A stretch of 64,000 nt of DNA from the NCBI GenBank assembly GCA_963790585.1, contig CAWBOY010000004.1, positions 434,001 through 498,000 of the forward strand, written 5' to 3'. Origin of the DNA: CAWBOY01 sp963790585. Its GTDB lineage: Bacteria > Planctomycetota > Planctomycetia > Gemmatales > Gemmataceae. The translations under genes were made by a program, and so were the position numbers. Below are positions 1 through 9,944 of this stretch, in pieces. The notes beneath the pieces were generated by a model. The model made no database searches, had not been told where the DNA came from, and saw nothing but the letters and a program-made list of their open reading frames with translations. Numbering within the stretch: position 1 is the stretch's first letter; each line of letters begins with the position of its first letter.

Positions 1-1
1 T

Positions 2-1859
2 TTGCTCATCGTCCTGACGACGGTCGTTCTGTCGATCCCGGTTGGCTTTTATCTCGCCTGGATTCTCGATGGGCGTTATCGCCCGCCTACGATCCTGGCC
101 TGGTTCGAGCGCCGCATCGACACAGGGGCACAGAACTGGAAACAATACGCGCAAGCGCTGTTGCTGTTCAACACGTTGCTGTTCCTGATCGGGTTTACGT
201 TCCTCTCTCTTCAGTCGGTCGCGCCGCTCAACCCGGACGGCAAGAAGATGTTGGCGCCATCGACGATCTTCAATACGGCAATTTCGTTTCTGACGAACAC
301 GAACCTGCAACATTACGCGGGTGAACAACACCTGTCGTACTTCAGCCAGATGACGGCGATCCTGTGGAATATGTTCGTCTCGGCGGCGGTCGGTCTGGCG
401 GCGTTGGCCGCGATTACGCGCGGCTTGCGCGGCGATCCGAGGATGGGGAACTTTTACCTCGACGTCTGGCGCGCGGTGGTCTACGTCTTCCTGCCGAGCA
501 GCCTCATCATGGGCGTGCTGTTGCTTGGCTCGGGCGTGCCGATGACATTCGACGGCACCCAAGAAGTGACGATCGTCGAAAAGGACGGCGACGGCAAAGC
601 CCAGACGCAGAAGATCTCACGTGGCCCCGTCGCCGCGATCATCCCGATCAAGCATCTCGGCACCAACGGCGGCGGTTTCTTCGGCGCGAACTCGGCCCAT
701 CCTTTCGAGAACCCGACGGCGCTGACCAATTTCTTGACGTGCGTCAACTTTCTGATCTTCCCGTTTTCCGTGGTCATATGCTTTGGACGGATGATAAAGA
801 ACATGCGCCATGCCGCCGTTATCTACGGCGTGATGCTCGCGTTCCTTCTCTTCCTGGTCTTTTGGTCGGTCTATTGGGATTCGATGCACGCGAACCCTGG
901 TCTGACCCGGCGCGACGGCCAAGTTCACTCGTTCGATGAGCGACAAAGCAATGGCACATTCAAACAATACTGGTTGGTGACGACGCCCGGTCAGTCGCCG
1001 GAGCGACGCGACCGCGTTGCCGGCGAGACGCCGCCCTTAGCGACTCCACTGGTGGGTTTGCCGGTGGACAGTGATCTTGGCAACGTCGAAGGTAAGGAGC
1101 TACGCTTTGGCACTTCGGCCGGGGCTACGTTCGCCGCGCTGACGACGGCCATCGCCTGCGGCTCGGTGAACTGTTCACATGACAGCCTAAATCCTCTGTG
1201 CGGCTTGTCGCCATTGACCGGGATGTGGCTCAACTGCATCTTTGGCGGCAAGGGAGTCGGCCTGGTCAACCTGCTCGTTTATCTGATTACGGGAGTCTTC
1301 CTCTCGGGGTTGATGGTCGGCCGAACGCCCGAGTATCTCGGCAAGAAAGTCGAAGCGCGAGATGAAGCTGGCCATGCTGGCGCTGTTGATTCATCCGATC
1401 CTGTGTCTCGGGCCGGCCGGTCTCTTCGCCGCGACCGATTGGGGCCGCAAATCGACGAGCAATCCGGGCGCTCATGGCTTCTCCGAACTCCTCTACGAGT
1501 TTGCCTCCGCCTCGGCCAACAACGGCTCCGAATTCGGCGGCTTGCAACAGACTTATGGATTCAACGAAGTCGATCCCGCGTCTCCGCCCGCTCCCTACAG
1601 CGTCTATTGGGACGTCGCTACCGGCCTTGTCATGCTCTTGGGGCGATTCATTCCGATTATCGCCCCACTGGCATTAGCCGGCGGCCTGGCGGCGAAGCGG
1701 CCGACGCCTTTCACGGTAGGCACGTTGCGGACCGACACGTTTACGTTCGCTTTCGTTTTGCTGGGTACGATCTTGTTGGTCGGGGCGCTGTTGTTCTTGC
1801 CCGCTGCCGTACTCGGGCCGGTGGCGGAGCATTTGGGGCCGGTGCCGTTTGGTGGGTAA
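2..1859 (+). CDS. kdpA: Potassium-transporting ATPase subunit KdpA (5' partial, one frame break)
   Basis: K+-binding, channel-like membrane subunit of the KdpFABC high-affinity potassium pump. Recognisable KdpA blocks in order are NWKQY near residue 46, NTNLQHYAGE, LGTNGGGFFGANSAHPFENPT, the filter-type segment TTAIACGSVN and GLMVGRTPEYLGKK. The protein then continues in another frame from about 1356 (REMKLAML, NPGAHGFSELLYE, GPVAEHLG). The break lies in a short GCGCG run and fits loss of two bases, more likely a sequencing indel than a pseudogene. Comparison with E. coli KdpA suggests only about a dozen N-terminal residues are missing at the window edge. It is followed by kdpB and kdpC, so it heads a kdp operon. 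Confidence 0.93.
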
Positions 1860-1907
1860 TTTTTCGCTGCGAAACGGCCCCTGTGTTAAACGAAAGAACC
1901 TCAATCC

Positions 1908-4067
1908 ATGTCCACGATAAATCGCGAAGACGCCAAAGTGGCGCGACGGCAGAGCCGAAGCATGAGCTTGTTTGCGCGGGACCTGCTCAAGGCGGCGCTG
2001 AAGCAGGCCTTTCTTATGCTGCGGCCGGATATTCAGTGGAAGAACCCTGTGATGTTCGTCGTCGAGGTCGGCACAGTGTTGTCGATCGTCTTCACCATCG
2101 CTGTGCTGTTTGGCTACGAAAGTCAAGTTGACTTAACCTATCTCCTTTCTCTGGATATATGGCTTTTCCTGACCGTCCTCTTTGCCAACTTCGCGTCGGC
2201 GCTGGCGGAAGCCCGCGGTAAGGCCCAGGCCGACGCGCTGCGCAAGACACGCCAACAAACGCCAGCGCTAAGGCTGCGGAATGATGGTCAGACGGAGATG
2301 ACCGATTCGACCTCGCTGAAGGCGGGTGATAAAGTCGTCGTCGTCGCGGGGGAAGTGATCCCGGGAGACGGCGAAATCATCGAAGGCGTCGCGTCGGTCG
2401 ATGAATCGGCCATCACGGGCGAGTCAGCCCCGGTCATCCGCGAAGCGGGCGGCGATCGCTCCGGCGTCACCGGCGGCACGCGCGTCCTCTCGGATCGATT
2501 GGTCATTCGCATCACCGCGGGCGCAGGCGCATCGTTTCTCGATCGCATGATTGCCCTTGTCGAAGGTGCGAGTCGGCAGCGGACGCCAAACGAGATCGCC
2601 TTGTCGCTAGTGCTGTCCGCGTTCACTTTGATTTTCTTGATCGTCACAGCGGCGCTATGGCCGATGGCCTGGCACGCGGAACAGTACATGAAAGACTATC
2701 TCGGTCTCGATAAGCCTGTAAAAAGCCTGGGAACCGACATACCAACACTGGTGGCGCTCCTCGTTTGCTTGATCCCGACGACGATCGGCGCGCTTCTCTC
2801 CGCCATCGGCATCGCGGGAATGGATCGGGCGCTGCGGGCCAACTTGATCGCCAAGAGCGGTAAAGCCGTCGAAGTCGCCGGCGACGTGGACACCTTGCTG
2901 CTCGACAAGACGGGAACGATCACCATAGGCAATCGTCGGGCGTCGCAGTTTCTGCCGGCCGGCAACTATAGCGCTTCGGAACTCGGTAGGCTGGCGACCT
3001 TGTCGTCCTACGCGGATCAGACGCCGGAGGGCAAGAGCATCGTCGACCTCTATCAAAGGATGCTCACGACCGCGAACGGCAACAACTTTGGCTCAGGGCC
3101 GCGCGGCGATGCGACGGTTCCCAACGGCGCCCGCTTCGTCGAGTTCACCGCGCAGACACGCATGAGCGGCATCGATCTCCCAGGTGGCGAGACGGTTCGC
3201 AAAGGTGCGGCCGATACGATTCTGAAATATGTCGAGAGTCGCGGCGGCGCGATTCCCTCGGGAGTCCGCGAACAAGTCGACGCGGTCGCCTCGCGCGGCG
3301 CCACGCCGTTGCTCGTCTGTGAAGACAATCGGCTCGCGGGTTTGGTGATCCTCGAAGACATTCTCAAGCCGGGCATCCGCGAGCGGTTCGATCGACTCCG
3401 CCGCATGGGCCTGCGGACGGTCATGGTAACCGGTGACAACCCATTGACAGCGAAAGCGATTGCCGAGGCGGCGGGCGTCGACGATTACATCGCCCAGGCT
3501 ACGCCGGAAGCAAAGCTCGCCTATATTCGCAAGGAACAGGCCGCCGGCAAGCTCGTCGCCATGATGGGTGACGGCACCAATGACGCGCCGGCACTAGCTC
3601 AGGCAGATGTCGGCGTGGCCATGAATTCCGGCACACAGGCCGCCAAGGAAGCCGGCAACATGGTCGATCTCGACAGCGACCCGACCAAGCTGATCGAAGT
3701 CGTCGAGATCGGCAAACAGTTGCTGATGACGCGCGGCGCGCTGACGACGTTTTCGATCGCTAACGATCTCGCCAAGTATTTCGCCATCGTCCCGGCCCTA
3801 TTCGCCGCTACGCTGCCCTGGCTCAAAGCGATCGACGTCATGCACTTGCATTCGGCTACCTCGGCCATCCTCTCGGCCGTGATTTTCAACGCGCTCATCA
3901 TTCCGCTGTTGATCCCGATCGCCTTGAAAGGCGTAGTCTATCGGCCCGTCGGGGCCGATGCGCTCTTGCGGCGTAACTTGCTGATCTGGGGTTTAGGCGG
4001 CGTGATCGTGCCGTTTGTGGGAATCAAGATTATTGACTTGTTGCTGGTGGTGACGCGGATGGTGTGA
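1908..4067 (+). CDS. kdpB: Potassium-transporting P-type ATPase subunit KdpB
   Basis: Catalytic P-type ATPase subunit of KdpFABC, 719 aa and intact. It shows the actuator-domain TGES loop (DESAITGESAPV), the phosphorylation motif DKTGTIT with the acyl-phosphate Asp, the nucleotide-domain segment KGAADTI, and the hinge motifs MVTGDNPLTAKAIA and MMGDGTNDAPALAQADVGVAM. N-terminal membrane helices carry the PDIQWKNPVMFVVEVG signature typical of KdpB. It starts about 50 bp after kdpA and is followed, after a palindromic repeat, by kdpC. ATP hydrolysis here drives K+ uptake through KdpA in the cytoplasmic membrane. Confidence 0.97.
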   Translation: MSTINREDAKVARRQSRSMSLFARDLLKAALKQAFLMLRPDIQWKNPVMFVVEVGTVLSIVFTIAVLFGYESQVDLTYLLSLDIWLFLTVLFANFASALAEARGKAQADALRKTRQQTPALRLRNDGQTEMTDSTSLKAGDKVVVVAGEVIPGDGEIIEGVASVDESAITGESAPVIREAGGDRSGVTGGTRVLSDRLVIRITAGAGASFLDRMIALVEGASRQRTPNEIALSLVLSAFTLIFLIVTAALWPMAWHAEQYMKDYLGLDKPVKSLGTDIPTLVALLVCLIPTTIGALLSAIGIAGMDRALRANLIAKSGKAVEVAGDVDTLLLDKTGTITIGNRRASQFLPAGNYSASELGRLATLSSYADQTPEGKSIVDLYQRMLTTANGNNFGSGPRGDATVPNGARFVEFTAQTRMSGIDLPGGETVRKGAADTILKYVESRGGAIPSGVREQVDAVASRGATPLLVCEDNRLAGLVILEDILKPGIRERFDRLRRMGLRTVMVTGDNPLTAKAIAEAAGVDDYIAQATPEAKLAYIRKEQAAGKLVAMMGDGTNDAPALAQADVGVAMNSGTQAAKEAGNMVDLDSDPTKLIEVVEIGKQLLMTRGALTTFSIANDLAKYFAIVPALFAATLPWLKAIDVMHLHSATSAILSAVIFNALIIPLLIPIALKGVVYRPVGADALLRRNLLIWGLGGVIVPFVGIKIIDLLLVVTRMV

Positions 4068-4077
4068 CCATCGTATT

Positions 4078-4192
4078 ACCGAGCCTGAAGCGTAAGCGAA
4101 GAGCATTTGAGGTCGTGGCCGGGGTCGGTACTCCGACCCCGGCGTGGTCCGAGCGGTTCAAGGGAACCGGGGTCGGAGTACCGACCCCGGCC
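4078..4192. repeat. Palindromic repeats between kdpB and kdpC
   Basis: Two near-perfect palindromes built on GGGGTCGG-TACT-CCGACCCC lie at about 4119-4142 and 4168-4191, as reverse complements of one another, so the pair can also form one large hairpin. Just before them, at 4079-4105, is one arm of the GAGCCTGAAGCGTAAGCGAAG family also seen at 46204-46301. They may attenuate transcription between kdpB and kdpC, but no U-tract follows. Confidence 0.75.
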
Positions 4193-4269
4193 GCGGCTGA
4201 CAAACCTCATAAACAGATTTCCAACTCCGGACACTAATTACGTAATTTGCAAATACGAGACCCTAAATC

Positions 4270-5238
4270 ATGTCCACTACTATTCGCGCCAACGCCTGGC
4301 TGATCGGCCTCACGCTCCTCCTGTGCTGCGTCGTCTACCCGTTCGTCCTTTGGGCCTTGGCGCAGACGCCGTTTTTTGATTCTCAAGCTCAGGGTAGCCT
4401 CGTCAAAGGGCCCGAGGGCACTATTGTCGGCTCACGCTTGATCGCGCAGCCGTTCTCCGGGGCTGAGTTCTTCCAGCCGCGGCCATCGGCTGTTTCGTAC
4501 AATGCCTCGGCGTCCGGAGCAAGCAACCTGGCGGCCTCGAACTACCTGTTGCGCGATCGCGTGGCGCGGACGATCGGGCCTATCGCGGCCTACAAGGCTC
4601 CTGCCGCCGGTGCCAAAACCGTGCAAGACGACGTGAAGGCCTGGTTCGCCGGCAAGCCGGATATCGTGGCGGAGTGGGCCGACACGCATTCGAACGTCTC
4701 CCAAGCATGGGTAAACGCGGATGATAAACACAAAGCCGCGGTAACGACATGGGCGATGGCGCATCCTGAAGCGAAGGAAGCCTGGGTAAAGGACAACCCT
4801 GGCGAAGAGCCCAAGCCGGCCGATCTGGCGGTATCCTACTTCAAGGCGAACGCGAAGGCGTTTCAAAAAGCCTGGCCGAAACTCATCGATGACCCCATGT
4901 GGAGCGTCGAAGCGGTGTTCTTCGATCGTTGGCTGCAGGAACATCCCAATGTGGAGCTGGTGTCGCTGCCCGCTGATATGGTGACGACCTCCGGCTCTGG
5001 GCTGGATCCGCATATTTCGCTGAAGAATGCGCAGTACCAGCTCGATCGCGTCGTTGAAGCCTGGGTGAAGAAGACGGGTCTCAGCGACGAGTTTGTTCGC
5101 CGTGAGATCCGGGCTGTCCTACGCGAGCGCACGGAGGACCCGTTGGCCGGCATGGTCGGCGTGCCGTTGGTGAATGTCCTGGAAACGAATTTGGCGTTGC
5201 TGGAGCGATTCAAGAGTCCGGCAAAGCCAACGAAATGA
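4270..5238 (+). CDS. kdpC: Potassium-transporting ATPase subunit KdpC with large insertion
   Basis: Single-span KdpC subunit that stabilises the KdpA-KdpB complex. An N-terminal membrane helix (about residues 9-32) and the conserved GSRLIAQPF and FQPRPSA blocks are followed near the C-terminus by the KdpC signature SGSGLDPHIS and VNVLETNLALL. The protein is 322 aa against about 190 in E. coli. The difference is a soluble, Trp- and Lys-rich insertion at about residues 115-235, between the two conserved halves, containing repeated WxxxxP/E-type segments. The reading frame is intact, so the insertion is not a frame artefact. It follows kdpB by about 200 bp. Confidence 0.92.
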   Translation: MSTTIRANAWLIGLTLLLCCVVYPFVLWALAQTPFFDSQAQGSLVKGPEGTIVGSRLIAQPFSGAEFFQPRPSAVSYNASASGASNLAASNYLLRDRVARTIGPIAAYKAPAAGAKTVQDDVKAWFAGKPDIVAEWADTHSNVSQAWVNADDKHKAAVTTWAMAHPEAKEAWVKDNPGEEPKPADLAVSYFKANAKAFQKAWPKLIDDPMWSVEAVFFDRWLQEHPNVELVSLPADMVTTSGSGLDPHISLKNAQYQLDRVVEAWVKKTGLSDEFVRREIRAVLRERTEDPLAGMVGVPLVNVLETNLALLERFKSPAKPTK

Positions 5239-5260
5239 TCCGCTTCTTACTGGAGCTTCC

Positions 5261-6112
5261 GTGAGCGCTGGGACGAATTGGGAGCAACGATTCTTTACGG
5301 CCAGCGATGGCTACCGTTTTGGGTATCGTCTCTACCCGTCCCACATCGCGGCCAAAGCCGATGTCGTCTGGTTGCATGGCATTCAAAGTCATGCTGGCTG
5401 GTACGAGAACTCCTGTTCTTTTTTGTCGCAACGAGGCTACGACGTTTCCTTCCTCGATCGTCGCGGCTCGGGCGTCAATGACCTCGGGCGCGGCGACACG
5501 CCTTCTTATGGTCGACTCCGCGATGACGTCGGCGAGTTTCTCGCCGAGCGGCGCAAAGCCAATCCACAGCGGCCTATCGTCCTATTAGCTATCTCTTGGG
5601 GCGCTAAAGTCGCCACCGCCTTGGTTCGGTATCGACCCGAACTCGCCGATGGAATGATTCTCGTCACGCCCGGTTTCTTTCCCCGCGTCGGCCTGAGCTT
5701 CGCGGAGCGACTCGGCATCTTGTGGGCCCGGATCACCAACCCCACGCGACTCTTTCCCATACCCCTCTCTGACCCAGAGCTATTTACGACGACTCCGCGT
5801 TGGCTCGACTATTTGCGTCACGACCCGCTGTCGCTGCACCAGGCGACCGCGCGCTTCCTTATCGAGAGTGTGCGGCTCGATCGGAGTCTGCGTGACGCGC
5901 CAGGGCATATCCAGCTCCCCTCGCTGCTCCTGCTTGCCGGTCAGGATCGAATTATTGAGAACGGCCGCACCCGAGCTTTCGTCGAACGATTCGCCGGACC
6001 AGTAACGATCCTTGATTATCCGGCGGCGCATCACACATTAGAGTTCGAGCCGGATCCGGAAATGATTTTTCAAGAGCTTGGGGATTGGATCGAAAACCGC
6101 AGGGCAATTTGA
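5261..6112 (+). CDS. Alpha/beta hydrolase (lysophospholipase / S33-like)
   Basis: Soluble alpha/beta hydrolase of about 283 aa. Visible are the oxyanion region WLHGIQSH, the nucleophile elbow AISWGAK (Ser in the usual GxSxG position, first Gly replaced by Ala), an acid loop AGQDRII and the catalytic His in AAHHTLEFE. The layout matches monoacylglycerol lipase and lysophospholipase relatives; the substrate cannot be read from sequence. The chosen start is GTG at 5261 with GGAG six bases upstream; longer in-frame starts would overlap kdpC. It may be co-transcribed with kdp but has no obvious functional link. Confidence 0.8.
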   Translation: MSAGTNWEQRFFTASDGYRFGYRLYPSHIAAKADVVWLHGIQSHAGWYENSCSFLSQRGYDVSFLDRRGSGVNDLGRGDTPSYGRLRDDVGEFLAERRKANPQRPIVLLAISWGAKVATALVRYRPELADGMILVTPGFFPRVGLSFAERLGILWARITNPTRLFPIPLSDPELFTTTPRWLDYLRHDPLSLHQATARFLIESVRLDRSLRDAPGHIQLPSLLLLAGQDRIIENGRTRAFVERFAGPVTILDYPAAHHTLEFEPDPEMIFQELGDWIENRRAI

Positions 6113-6596
6113 TTGTCGCCGATTGCCTGAAGCTCGAAGGACTTCGTGCTTACCGTCGTGCCAGCATTCGATGGAGGGACCGTCGCGCCAAAAATGCGCT
6201 ACACGTTGGCGCGACGGTCTGTCGATCTAACACATTGTCCTGTTTAAGGTTACAACGAGACCAAGACCGTCGCGCCAAAAATTCATGTGGGCCCCCCCCG
6301 CGCCGCCGCGATGCAAAATCAAACTCCGCTGTCGAAAAGCGCCTCACGCTGTAGATTGCTCCGAGCGCCGGTAAAACAAAGTGTAGTATTTACAACACAA
6401 CACCCGTGGCGGCACGTTTCCAACGTGCCGAAAGCGACCTGCGCGCGAGGAAGGCACGTCAATAACACGGCGAATTGCGAAATCGACGACGCATCGGCAC
6501 GTTGAAAACGTGCCGCCACGACTTCTGTCTGTTCTTTGGCATGAGAGGTGCTCCTATGCGTTGGCCCGACATTCAAAAAACAGAGGAGAATCGTTG
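6113..6596. repeat. Gene-free stretch holding two inverted-repeat families
   Basis: No coding gene is seen. Arms GACCGTCGCGCCAA and TTGGCGCGACGGTC at 6178-6191 and 6206-6219 form a hairpin, with another partial arm near 6267; the same family recurs at 40183-40226. A second pair, 6406-6431 and 6494-6519 (built on GGCGGCACGTTTCCAACGTG and its near-complement), flanks about 60 bp. These look like dispersed REP/MITE-type palindromes. Confidence 0.75.
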
Positions 6597-6800
6597 ATGC
6601 GGTTTACGACGATCCTGATGAGCGTGGCAGTACTCTTCCTCGGCGTGACGTTTCTGCGCGGTGCGGGGTGGATGGGTGGCGTGGCTAAGCCCGAGGAGCG
6701 GCCGATCGTCGTGGGCACGAACATTTCTGTCAAAGATACTCCTTTGAACTTTCGCCGGGCCCAGCCGCGACATTGGCGCGACTATATGCTTAGTCGCTGA
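6597..6800 (+). CDS. Small exported hypothetical protein
   Basis: 67-residue protein that I do not recognise. It begins with a hydrophobic N-terminal segment (about residues 4-22) fitting a signal peptide or anchor, followed by a short hydrophilic tail with an Arg-rich C-terminus. ATG at 6597 is preceded by AGAGGAGA at good spacing, which supports it being a real gene. Its last 11 bases overlap the 3' end of the convergent ABC permease gene. Confidence 0.55.
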   Translation: MRFTTILMSVAVLFLGVTFLRGAGWMGGVAKPEERPIVVGTNISVKDTPLNFRRAQPRHWRDYMLSR

Positions 6801-8957
6801 CGAATTGTTCCAGCTGTTTTTCATCGCTTGCTTCCCGCTGCGCTGGATTGGTGTTCCACTGCAAGAAGGCGAGGCAAAGGAACAGACTCAGGCCGCCGCC
6901 GACGGGCCAGACGTAAGACAGCGTCGAGCCGTCGAACAACCAGCGATCGGGAATCATCATCAGCGACACGAGCATGCCATTGTGCGCGAGGTGCATAAGC
7001 ATTCCCGGTATGACACTTCCGATCCGCTCGCGCATCCAACCGAGACAGAGGCCAAGGACCAGCGTTGCGGGCAGCCGTTCCCAGGCCAGGCTGTCGTTCA
7101 AGAAGAGATGAAACAGACTGAAGAGAGCCGCACTTCCCAAGATGGCGCCGCGCCGCACCGCCGATCCGCCGCAGCGTGCCGAACAGGTAGCCGCGAAAGA
7201 AAAGCTCCTCCGCGATCGCCGGAACCACGGCCAGCACGGTGAACACCGCCGCCAGCCCTTCGCCACTCATCAGAATCCTGAGCAGGGGTGCCATTTCGCC
7301 TTCATGCGAGGCGGTCAAATTGATCGATTTGAGAAAAAGAGCGAAGAGGACCTCGAAGGGCCAAAAGGATAAGCCGAGTAAGATCGCGGCCAGGGCGCAC
7401 AAAAGGGGAAAGCGGCGCAAGCCGAGGCCGCTGTCGCCACGCAAATGCCCCGTGGCGACGCTGAGAATTGGCACGCCGCCGTAAAGCGCGAAGCTGGCCG
7501 CGCTCATGAGCCACAAACGCGTAACTAGGTCGACACCGACCTGCTGAGCGATCCAGTTGTTTAACAGAAAGTTCGCGGCGAACAGCAGGGCCAAATAAAA
7601 GAGCAGCGCACGCGCCCGAGGCGGCTGGTCGGGCTCGCTCCGGGCGACGAAACCAATCGGCCCAGCTGTGTTGGTCCGTGAACAACACGGCTTCCGCACC
7701 AAACAACCGAGCCGCCAAACTGAGCGCCGCCGTCGCGTAGAGCAAGGTCGACGCAATTACCGTCAACGCCACGCCAAGGGTCACCTGCCCTTCGAAGAGA
7801 TCTCGGCCCAGCAAGACGACATTGACGAGCGGCGTGATGCTGAGGCCGCCTTTGAGCTTGAGCCCGGGCATCAACGCCAACATGCCCGGAGTCAGTGACG
7901 CCAGCATGAGCGGGATCAGATACGCCTGCGCCTCTTTGAAGCTGCGGGCGAAGCTCGTCACGGCCAACACGAGTGCCGAGAAAAACAGGGCGAAGAGCAA
8001 CAACATTCCGAGCATCGACAACAGAAAGCCCACGGTCAGGCCAGCTTCGCCAAATAGCAGCGAGCCCATGCCGCTCAGCTTGAGCGAGATCGTCATCATC
8101 GTCAGGTTGAGGAGCGCGGTGAACAGCGCCACGGTCAAAACAGCGATGTACTTGGAAAGCAGCAGTGCGAAGCGCGGCAACGGAGCGGCCATCAGCACTT
8201 CCAGTGTGCCGCGCTCGCGCTCGCCGGCTGTCAGATCGATCGCCGGATAGACCGCTCCGGTGATCGTCATCAGGATTAACACCAGAGGAATCAGCGTCGC
8301 CAACAAGCCGGTGTCCCGATGCTCCGGGTCGGAGACGGTTCGCACCCACGTCTGAATCGGCAATGGGTTGTCTTCGTGGGTCAGCTTGTTCAACTGCGTG
8401 AATAATTGACTCTGGCCAGCCGCGCTGAGACGCTCCTGGACATAAGCCAAGGCTTCAGCTCCGCCGGGCGAATCTTCCAGTGTGAATAGCTCGAACTGAT
8501 ACTTATACCCGGCATCGGGCGGGAGAGCATGCGCGCTAAATCCGAGATGGATCTTTCGCTCCCTCAGAGCAGCGGAAAGGTCGTCGAACGGTCCATAGGC
8601 GCAGCGTTTCCATTCCACCGTGGTTCGATTGCCCGTGGCACGCCGCGTCCAGGTGAGCAGTTGCTGGCCCTCCTGGAGCGCGCGCTCCAGAATCAACCCA
8701 TCGCCTTCTTTCGCGGTGCCGATCAGGAAGTCCGGCTCATTCAGGTTGCGCTCGGTCAAGCCTTTCTGGAGACTGGCGGACAGGAAAAATTGCCGAAACG
8801 CGATCGTCATTAGCGGATAAAGAAGCAACGGCATCAGCACGAGCGTCAGAATGGTGCGGCGATCGCGGAGCGTTTCCCGCAGCTCTTTGCCCGAGAACCG
8901 CCAGATTCTGGCCACCGAGGCCGAGAAAGTGAGCCCGGACGCCGGGGCAACGCTCAT
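6790..8957 (-). CDS. NatB-like ABC-2 permease fused to CPBP intramembrane protease (two frame breaks)
   Basis: Membrane protein of about 720 aa. The N-terminal part is an ABC-2 permease: a first helix after KELRETLRDRRT, a large external domain, the TAGERERGTLEVLMAAPL segment, then five or more helices. The C-terminal part is a CPBP (Abi/type II CAAX-protease-like) domain with AEELFFRGYL, LFHLFLND and LAHNGML, which carry the metal-binding Glu and His. The frame breaks near 7640 and again near 7170, each with conserved protein on both sides. The ATG at 8957 overlaps the stop of the upstream ATPase as ATGA, so the two are translationally coupled and form a Na+/drug-export-like ABC system. Confidence 0.85.
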
Positions 8958-9724
8958 CCCGAAATCTCCTCGGCAGCGCCCGACAACATCGGTCCGACCT
9001 GCGACAATTTGAGAAACATGTCGACCAGGGAAACGCACCCCGTCGACGCCCGTAACTGCTCCAACGAGCCTTCGCGCACGATCTTGCCACGATGCATCAG
9101 CCCGAAACGGTCGCAGAGCCGCTCCGCTTCATCGAGCCGATGCGTCGTTATGATAACCGCTTTTCCTTCCGTCCGCAGCAATTCGATATATTCGACAATC
9201 GTTTGGCTGCCGAGCACGTCGAGGCCGCTCGTCGGTTCATCGAGCAGCAACACCGGCGGCTCGTGGACGAGAGCCCGGGCCAGGTGGACCCGTTGCTTTT
9301 GACCTGTGCTCAGCGTGGCGCAGCGGCGGTCGAGCAACTCACGCAGGCCAAGCATGCCGCTCAGCCTGTTGATGCGATGGGCCGCGATGGTGTCCTGCAC
9401 ACCGTAAAGATCGGCGAAAAACGCGAGCAGCTCCCGCACCGTAAGCCATTGATAAAGCCCCGCACTCGCCGAGAATAGCCCCACCCGGCGCTTGACCTCT
9501 TCCGGCGCCGTGCTCGAGGAATGCCCGTCAATCCAGGCGTGACCCATCGTGGGGCTAAGCAAACCGAGGATCATACGAATGGTGGTCGTTTTGCCAGCGC
9601 CATTGGGGCCGAGCAGGCCGTAGACTTCGCCGTTCTCGACGGAAAAGGAGACATCATCGACGGCGACGAGCGTGCGGCCGCCGGCGAGGGGAAAGTGCTT
9701 GGTCAAACCCTGGACGCGGATCAT
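8954..9724 (-). CDS. NatA-like ABC transporter ATP-binding protein
   Basis: Nucleotide-binding subunit of an ABC-2 exporter. Walker A GPNGAGKTTT, signature STGQKQRVHLARAL, Walker B VLLLDEPTSGLD and the switch His in TTHRLDEAERL are all present; length about 256 aa. The start at 9724 (Met before IRVQGL) was chosen because the upstream alternatives lack a ribosome-binding site, while a GAGG lies 12 bases before this one. It overlaps by 4 nt with the permease-CPBP fusion, its likely partner. Confidence 0.92.
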   Translation of the reverse strand: MIRVQGLTKHFPLAGGRTLVAVDDVSFSVENGEVYGLLGPNGAGKTTTIRMILGLLSPTMGHAWIDGHSSSTAPEEVKRRVGLFSASAGLYQWLTVRELLAFFADLYGVQDTIAAHRINRLSGMLGLRELLDRRCATLSTGQKQRVHLARALVHEPPVLLLDEPTSGLDVLGSQTIVEYIELLRTEGKAVIITTHRLDEAERLCDRFGLMHRGKIVREGSLEQLRASTGCVSLVDMFLKLSQVGPMLSGAAEEISG

Positions 9725-9762
9725 GTAGGCGAGCCTCATTCGCAAAAGGGTTTACGGCGCCT

Positions 9763-9897
9763 GTTTAGCGCCGTGCCATCTACCCACGGTGCCGTTCGTC
9801 TAAGGATGGGGTGCCGAGCTTTGGTACTCGAAAGCATGCTTTCGAGTACCAAAGCATGTCACGCACTGTTCAGCCCTTAGACGAACAGTGTTGCGGC
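9763..9897. repeat. Imperfect palindromic element, copy 1 (sister at 31487-31603)
   Basis: About 130-bp element with nested inverted repeats: an outer arm CGTTCGTCTAAGG paired with CCCTTAGACGAAC, and an inner palindrome TTTCGAGTACCAAAGCATG with its complement. A second copy lies at 31487-31603 with perfect 25-bp outer arms. No coding capacity and no obvious target duplication; a MITE-like or REP-type unit. Confidence 0.8.
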
Positions 9898-9944
9898 TAA
9901 ATGAAATAACCCTTCGTCGAACGAAAAGTTGGGTGGGCAAACCG

